DNA of 46,342 nucleotides, from the NCBI GenBank assembly GCA_008016945.1, contig SSGN01000024.1, positions 1 through 46,342 of the forward strand, read 5' to 3'. The position numbers and the translations under genes were made by a program. Within the stretch, counting starts at the first letter, position 1. The number at the start of each line of letters is the position of its first letter. This stretch comes from Flavobacteriales bacterium. GTDB taxonomy: Bacteria; Bacteroidota; Bacteroidia; Flavobacteriales; PHOS-HE28. This document shows, one piece after another, positions 41,934-46,342 of the stretch. The notes under the pieces were generated by a model that saw only the letters and a program-made list of their open reading frames with translations, was not told where the DNA came from and did not search any database.

Positions 41934-43952
41934 ATGCGCGTAGGAGGTGTGAGGGTGCGAGGGTGTAAGAGTGCAAGGGTGAACGCCCTGCCGCACCCTC
42001 GCACCCTCGCACCCTCGCACTTTCGCACCCTTCCACTCTTCCTCACCTCTTCACTCCTTCTCCTCGCAACGGGCCTCATTGCACAACCCCTCACCGACAC
42101 CCTGCTCCTGAAGGAATTCGAGGTGAGCGCTCCGCGTCTTGCGACCTACGGGGCGGGCGCCAAGGTGCAACGCATGGACAGTGCCACCATGGCCCGCTAC
42201 GCCAGTGTGGACCTGGGTGAACTGCTGGCGAACGAAAGCCCGGTCTTCATCAAGAGCTATGGGCTGGGCAGCCTGGCCACCACCGCGTTCCGGGGCGGCA
42301 GTGCCAACCATACGGCGGTGCTGTGGAACGGCATCTCCATCAGCAGTCCCATGAACGGGCAGATCGACCTGTCGCTGATCCCCGTGGGCGCGGCGAACGA
42401 GGTGAGCGTGCAGTACGGTGGAAGCACCGCGCTGTGGGGCAGTGGCGCGGTGGGCGGCGCGATCCACCTGAACAATGTGCCGCGTTTCGGGCGGGGTGTG
42501 CAGGTGGATGGCAGCGCCGCATTCGGCAGCTTCGGCGACCGCCGGCAGAATGTGCGCGTGGAGCTGGCGCAGGACCGATGGATCACCAGCATCGCGCTGT
42601 ACAACGCCGATGCCACGAACGACTTCACCTACTGCATCGGCCCGGCATCGGCACGCACGGAGCGCACCCAGACCAACGCCGACCTGCAACGCCGGGGCCT
42701 GCTGTTGGAGCAACATGTGCGCACCGGGTCGCACGGCCGCCTGGGTCTGCGCTACTGGTACCAGCAGGCCGACCGCAGGATCCCTCCCACGCGGCTGCAG
42801 GCCTTCAGCACTGCCCAACAACTGGACGCGAGCCACCGCGTGATGGCCGACTGGCGCTACGAACGCGCGAAATGGGGCACCACCCTGCGCGGTGGCTGGA
42901 CCGATGAACGACTGGACTGGTATGCTTCCGCCGATGCGGAGAATGCCCTGAGCCGGTCGCAGATACTGGTGGGCGAGGCCGAATTGCACTACCGCCCCGA
43001 AGGCCCGCACACCGTGGACCTTGGCCTGCACCACACCCATGCACAGGCGCGCACCGACGGCTACCCGCACGACCCCACGCAGGACCGCAGCGCGCTCTTC
43101 GCCCTGTACCGCTACCGGCCGCATACGCGCTTCACCGGCACCGTTGGCGCACGCCAGGAATGGCTCGATGGCAGCGCCGTGCCCTTCACCGGATCGATCG
43201 GCGCGGAGTACCGCCTGAAGCCATGGGCCGCACTGAAGGCACAGGCCGCGCGCGTGTACCGGGTGCCCACCTTCAACGACCTGTACTGGAACCCCGGCGG
43301 CAACCCCGCACTGCTGCCCGAGGACGGGTACAGCGGCGACCTCGGCATCCTGCTGCGCGGTTCGTGGAAGCAGTTCTCCGCGCGCAGCGAGATCACCTGG
43401 TTCAACCGCATGCTGGACAATTGGATCATCTGGCTGCCGGGGCCTGCGTACTGGAGCCCGCAGAACATCATGCAGGTGTGGAGCCGCGGCCTGGAGAGCG
43501 ATTCGGAGATCGCCTGGAAGGCCGGTAGCACCACCGTGAAGCTCGGCCTGATGACCAATCACGTGGTGAGCACCAACCAGGTGGCGAAGAGCCGCCACGA
43601 CGACTCCGTGGACCGCCAGTTGATCTATGTGCCCATGTACAGCGGCAACGGACGCCTCGCTGTGGCACGCGGGCGCGGATCCTTCACGGTGCATGCTACC
43701 TACACCGGCTACCGGTACACCAGCACCGACAACCGGGAGTACCTCGAGCCCTACTGGCTGCTGAACGCTTCCGCATCGCTGCGTGTGGTGCGCCAGGCGC
43801 GGTGGCAGGCCGATGTGTTCGCCCACGCCAACAACCTGCTCGACACCGAGTACGAGGTGATGCTGAGCCGCCCCATGCCACTGCGCAATTTCCAAGCGGG
43901 CATCAGGCTCCACTTTGACAAGCCCACCACCCCACGAACCAAGAACCCATGA
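41934..43952 (+). CDS. btuB: BtuB-like TonB-dependent cobalamin receptor
   Basis: This 672-aa outer membrane receptor has a plug domain (DLGELLANESPVFIKSYGLG; TTAFRGGSANHTAVLWNGIS; NEVSVQYGGSTALWGSGAVG) and a 22-strand-type barrel with the usual FNDLYWNPGGNPALLPEDGY and C-terminal NLLDTEYEVMLSRPMPLRNF. Assignment to cobalamin rests on the riboswitch and the neighbouring surface proteins. The predicted N-terminus (first about 30 residues) is encoded by a palindromic tandem repeat; the real signal peptide seems to be FLTSSLLLLATGLIAQ, and an in-frame GTG at 41979 is an alternative start. It starts 4 nt after the previous gene and overlaps the next by ATGA. Confidence 0.88.
   Translation: MRVGGVRVRGCKSARVNALPHPRTLAPSHFRTLPLFLTSSLLLLATGLIAQPLTDTLLLKEFEVSAPRLATYGAGAKVQRMDSATMARYASVDLGELLANESPVFIKSYGLGSLATTAFRGGSANHTAVLWNGISISSPMNGQIDLSLIPVGAANEVSVQYGGSTALWGSGAVGGAIHLNNVPRFGRGVQVDGSAAFGSFGDRRQNVRVELAQDRWITSIALYNADATNDFTYCIGPASARTERTQTNADLQRRGLLLEQHVRTGSHGRLGLRYWYQQADRRIPPTRLQAFSTAQQLDASHRVMADWRYERAKWGTTLRGGWTDERLDWYASADAENALSRSQILVGEAELHYRPEGPHTVDLGLHHTHAQARTDGYPHDPTQDRSALFALYRYRPHTRFTGTVGARQEWLDGSAVPFTGSIGAEYRLKPWAALKAQAARVYRVPTFNDLYWNPGGNPALLPEDGYSGDLGILLRGSWKQFSARSEITWFNRMLDNWIIWLPGPAYWSPQNIMQVWSRGLESDSEIAWKAGSTTVKLGLMTNHVVSTNQVAKSRHDDSVDRQLIYVPMYSGNGRLAVARGRGSFTVHATYTGYRYTSTDNREYLEPYWLLNASASLRVVRQARWQADVFAHANNLLDTEYEVMLSRPMPLRNFQAGIRLHFDKPTTPRTKNP
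41944..42038. repeat. Palindromic tandem-repeat element at the 5' end of the BtuB-like gene
   Basis: An array of 8-bp words close to GAGGGTGC (41944-41981) faces an inverted array close to GCACCCTC (41994-42038). About 30 of 36 positions pair. It covers the predicted start region of the receptor gene and encodes its first residues. Confidence 0.65.
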
Positions 43953-44950
43953 ACCTTCGCATACTTCCATTCCTGACCATCCTCGCGCTAAGCTTACCCG
44001 CCAGCGCCCAGTTCCCGCCACCCGCCGGGCAGCCCGGCACCACCGCCATGCACAAGGACAGCAGTGCCTTCGTGGCGTGGGCCACGGCCTGCACGGTGCA
44101 ACGCGGCCCACAGGACATCAGCAACCCATCGCTGGGCCTGGCCAGCGTGGGTGTGCAGGCCAACGTGGTGGGCATGCCCAACGGCAACGTGCTGAGCCTG
44201 GGCGATGGCGGCACGGCCACACTCACCTTCGCGCAGCCCATCAGCAATGGACCGGGTTGGGACTTCGCCGTGTTCGAGAACGGCTTCAGTGACACCTTCC
44301 TGGAGCTGGCCTTCGTGGAAGTGAGCAGTAACGGCACCGACTACGTCCGCTTCGCCGCCACCAGCAACACACAGACGGACACCCAGATCGATGGCTTCGG
44401 AGCGGTGGATGCCACCTTGGTCGACAATCTCGCCGGGAAGTACCGCGCCCAGTACGGCACCCCGTTCGACCTTGATGAACTGGCCGACGAATCCGGGTTG
44501 GACATCAACGCCATCACCCATGTGCGCATCGTGGACGTGGTGGGCTGCATTCAGGACGAATACGCCACCTACGACAGCCACGGCAACAAGGTGAACGACC
44601 CGTGGAACACGACCTTCGCATCCAGCGGCTTCGACCTGGACGGCGTGGGTGTGATCCACCATGTTGCAACTGGCGTGAATGAGTTGTTCGCGGCACAGCT
44701 GAACGCACAACTGCTGCCCAACCCCGCACAACAACAGACCCGCCTGCGCTTCACGCTACGCACCATCGACCGCGTGCAGGCTACCATCACAGATGCCACA
44801 GGGCGAGCCGTCCGCACGGTGATGGATGCTTCGCGCACGTCCGGCACGCACGACCTTACGCTGGACCTTTCCGAACTGCGCGCTGGGCTTTACTTCGTGA
44901 CGGTGGCCACCACCGAAGGCCGGGCCAGCCAACGACTGATCGTGCAATGA
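43949..44950 (+). CDS. T9SS surface protein of the cobalamin operon
   Basis: This 333-aa protein has a signal peptide (ILPFLTILALSLPASAQ). The domain that follows has SLGDGGTATLTFAQPISNGP, WDFAVFENGFSDTFLELAFV, EVSSNGTDYVRFAA and HVRIVDVVG, and then DLDGVGVIH. A T9SS sorting domain ends the protein (LLPNPAQQQTRLRFTL, ITDATGRAVRTVMD, LRAGLYFVTVATTEG). The central domain is a jelly-roll-like type that I recall in cell surface proteins beside btuB and YncE-like genes. Exact function is unknown; help in cobalamin capture is inferred from the operon. It overlaps both neighbours by ATGA. Confidence 0.82.
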   Translation: MNLRILPFLTILALSLPASAQFPPPAGQPGTTAMHKDSSAFVAWATACTVQRGPQDISNPSLGLASVGVQANVVGMPNGNVLSLGDGGTATLTFAQPISNGPGWDFAVFENGFSDTFLELAFVEVSSNGTDYVRFAATSNTQTDTQIDGFGAVDATLVDNLAGKYRAQYGTPFDLDELADESGLDINAITHVRIVDVVGCIQDEYATYDSHGNKVNDPWNTTFASSGFDLDGVGVIHHVATGVNELFAAQLNAQLLPNPAQQQTRLRFTLRTIDRVQATITDATGRAVRTVMDASRTSGTHDLTLDLSELRAGLYFVTVATTEGRASQRLIVQ

Positions 44951-45975
44951 TGAACAAACCCCTGCTGCTGCTGTTCGGCACGGTGATCCTCCTGGCCTGC
45001 CGGAAGGACAAGCCCGAACCACCGGTGGACACACCCATCACCGTGGGCAGCGGGGGCGTGTACATCACCAACGAGGGCAACTTCGGCTGGGGCAACGCGG
45101 GGGTGAGCTACTACGACATCGGTACGGGATCGCTTGCGGAAGACCTCTTCCAGCCCGCCAATGGCGAGGTCCTCGGCGATGTGTGCCAGAGCATGCGCCT
45201 GTTCAACGGCAAAGCGTACGTGGTGCTGAACAACTCCAACAAGGTGGAGGTGGTGGACCCCAACACGTTCATGCGCACCGCTACCATCACCGGCTTCAGC
45301 TCGCCGCGCTACCTGCTGCCCGTGAGCAATGGCAAGGCGTACGTCACTGACCTTTCTGCGAACGCGATCAGCGTGGTGGACCTCGGGAGCAACACCATCA
45401 CGGGCAGCATCGCCTGTCCCGGCTGGACGGAAGAGCTGGTGCTGGCCTACGGCAAGGCCTTCGTGACCAACCAGAGCCGCAGCTACGTGTACGTGATCGA
45501 CACCGCCACCGATCTGCTGGTGGACAGCATAGCCGTGAGCCGTGGTGGCAACAGCATGGTGGAGGATGCGCACGGCAAGCTGTGGGTGGCGTGCAACGGC
45601 GGTGGTGGTACGCAACCCGCACTGTACCGCATCGACCCCATCGCGTTGGACGTGGAGGCCACATTCGCGTTCGGCAGTTCGTCGGACAGCCCGTGGCGCC
45701 TGACCACCAACGGCGACCACAGCGTGCTGTACTTCCTGAACCACCACGTGTACCGCATGGCGATCACGGACGGGACGTTGCCCGCATCGCCCTTCATCGC
45801 CGCCGATGGCCGGAACTTCTACGGCCTGGGCGTGGACCCCGACAACGGCACGGTGTACGTGGCCGATGCGATCGACTATACCCAGCGCGGCGTGGTGTTC
45901 CGCTACGGCGCGGATGGCGGCACGATCGATGCGTTCCTCGCCGGGCGGATACCGGGCGGGTTCTGTTTCAATTGA
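44947..45975 (+). CDS. BtuG-like beta-propeller lipoprotein, probable surface cobalamin-binding protein
   Basis: This 342-aa protein has a lipoprotein signal (LLLLFGTVILLAC) followed by a YncE/DUF5074-type propeller: VYITNEGNFGWGNAGVSYYD, AYVVLNNSNKVEVVDPNTFM, AYVTDLSANAISVVDLGSNT, AFVTNQSRSYVYVIDTATDL and LWVACNGGG. Each block is one blade, about seven in all. In Bacteroides, BtuG is a seven-bladed propeller lipoprotein that binds cobalamin tightly and works with BtuB; the fold, lipid anchor and operon match. No direct cobalamin-contact residues can be assigned here. It is the last gene of the riboswitch operon, 7 nt before the thioesterase gene. Confidence 0.85.
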   Translation: MMNKPLLLLFGTVILLACRKDKPEPPVDTPITVGSGGVYITNEGNFGWGNAGVSYYDIGTGSLAEDLFQPANGEVLGDVCQSMRLFNGKAYVVLNNSNKVEVVDPNTFMRTATITGFSSPRYLLPVSNGKAYVTDLSANAISVVDLGSNTITGSIACPGWTEELVLAYGKAFVTNQSRSYVYVIDTATDLLVDSIAVSRGGNSMVEDAHGKLWVACNGGGGTQPALYRIDPIALDVEATFAFGSSSDSPWRLTTNGDHSVLYFLNHHVYRMAITDGTLPASPFIAADGRNFYGLGVDPDNGTVYVADAIDYTQRGVVFRYGADGGTIDAFLAGRIPGGFCFN

Positions 45976-45982
45976 CCTCACT

Positions 45983-46342
45983 ATGACACACGACGAACGC
46001 ACCGCAGCATCGGAGACGCGCATCTTCAAGGCCGTCTTCCCCAACACCACTAACCATTACGACACGCTCTTCGGCGGCACCGCCATGCAGCTGATGGACG
46101 AGGTGGCCTTCATCACGGCCACGCGGTACAGCCGCCAACGCATGGTCACGGTGAGCAGCGACCGCATCGACTTCAAACGACCCATTCCCAGTGGCACCAT
46201 CGTGGAACTGCATGGCCGCGTCACGTACATCGGCACCACCAGCCTCAAGGTGCGTGTGGACATCCATGTTGAACAGATGTACGCCGCACATCGGGAGAAG
46301 GCGGTGAGCGGCGAGTTCACCTTCGTGGCGGTGGACGAACAC
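45983..46342 (+). CDS. Hotdog-fold acyl-CoA thioesterase (C-terminus off window)
   Basis: The first 120 codons are present. The sequence RIFKAVFPNTTNHYDTLFGG with TAMQLMDEVAFITATRYS and VTVSSDRIDFKRPIPSGTIV matches YciA/BFIT-type acyl-CoA thioesterases, with the active-site Asp in LMDEVAF. These enzymes hydrolyse acyl-CoA in the cytosol. It starts 7 nt after the BtuG-like gene, so it may be co-transcribed, although no functional link to cobalamin is evident. Confidence 0.88.
   Translation, partial: MTHDERTAASETRIFKAVFPNTTNHYDTLFGGTAMQLMDEVAFITATRYSRQRMVTVSSDRIDFKRPIPSGTIVELHGRVTYIGTTSLKVRVDIHVEQMYAAHREKAVSGEFTFVAVDEH

Noticed and set aside
1..46342. tRNA, rRNA, insertion sequences, prophage or toxin-antitoxin genes
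   Set aside because: None of their hallmarks were seen; S74 and collagen-like proteins also occur in phages but here have signal peptides and T9SS neighbours.

Overview
The window looks like GC-rich (clearly above 60 % by eye) Bacteroidota DNA, most likely from a Flavobacteriales-type environmental lineage. The evidence is four proteins with type IX secretion (T9SS) C-terminal sorting domains, Bacteroidota -7 elements (TAnnTTTG) in front of several operons, weak or absent Shine-Dalgarno sequences, many ATGA stop/start overlaps, and lineage-typical families (DUF5686, TPR-HisKA_3 kinases, delta-60 repeats, DUF4833, surface B12 proteins). No tRNA, rRNA, CRISPR array or transposase was seen.

Layout. 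(1) 1-10154, all on the minus strand: two TPR sensor kinases and a NarL-type response regulator; then a three-gene operon of secreted proteins (delta-60 repeat T9SS protein, short T9SS protein, collagen-like/S74-chaperone fibre); then a second fibre gene running off the left edge. The three transcription units each start with a near-identical 16-bp 7-2-7 palindrome abutting a Bacteroidota promoter, so they probably form a local self-regulating regulon. (2) 10237-11166: decayed beta-propeller-like surface protein gene. (3) 11247-12101: ChaN-like protein. (4) 12235-19223: TetR plus a tripartite RND efflux operon, closed by a strong terminator. (5) 19387-25494: MarR plus a second RND operon, then an AraC regulator. 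(6) 26777-35579: a nine-gene operon for inositol lipid, probably inositol-phosphoryl-ceramide, synthesis: myo-inositol-phosphate synthase, PgpA-like phosphatase, GtrA, DUF5686 outer-membrane protein, CDP-alcohol phosphatidyltransferase, DUF4833, AUR1-like PAP2 transferase, PhyH-type dioxygenase and SDR reductase. (7) 35830-40254: HdeD, a metallophosphoesterase lipoprotein and three envelope proteins of unknown function. (8) 40508-45975: a cobalamin riboswitch controlling a four-gene surface cobalamin uptake operon (duplicated-domain T9SS protein, BtuB-like TonB receptor, T9SS surface protein, BtuG-like propeller lipoprotein). (9) The start of a hotdog thioesterase gene at the right edge.

The two most rewarding regions are the palindrome-linked kinase/fibre locus (1-10.2 kb), which I do not recognise as a described system, and the extended inositol lipid operon (26.8-35.6 kb), which joins known core enzymes to a dioxygenase, a reductase, a GtrA protein and a large outer-membrane protein. 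Small palindromic elements sit inside four operon-internal gaps, and one of them supplies the predicted N-terminus of the BtuB-like receptor.
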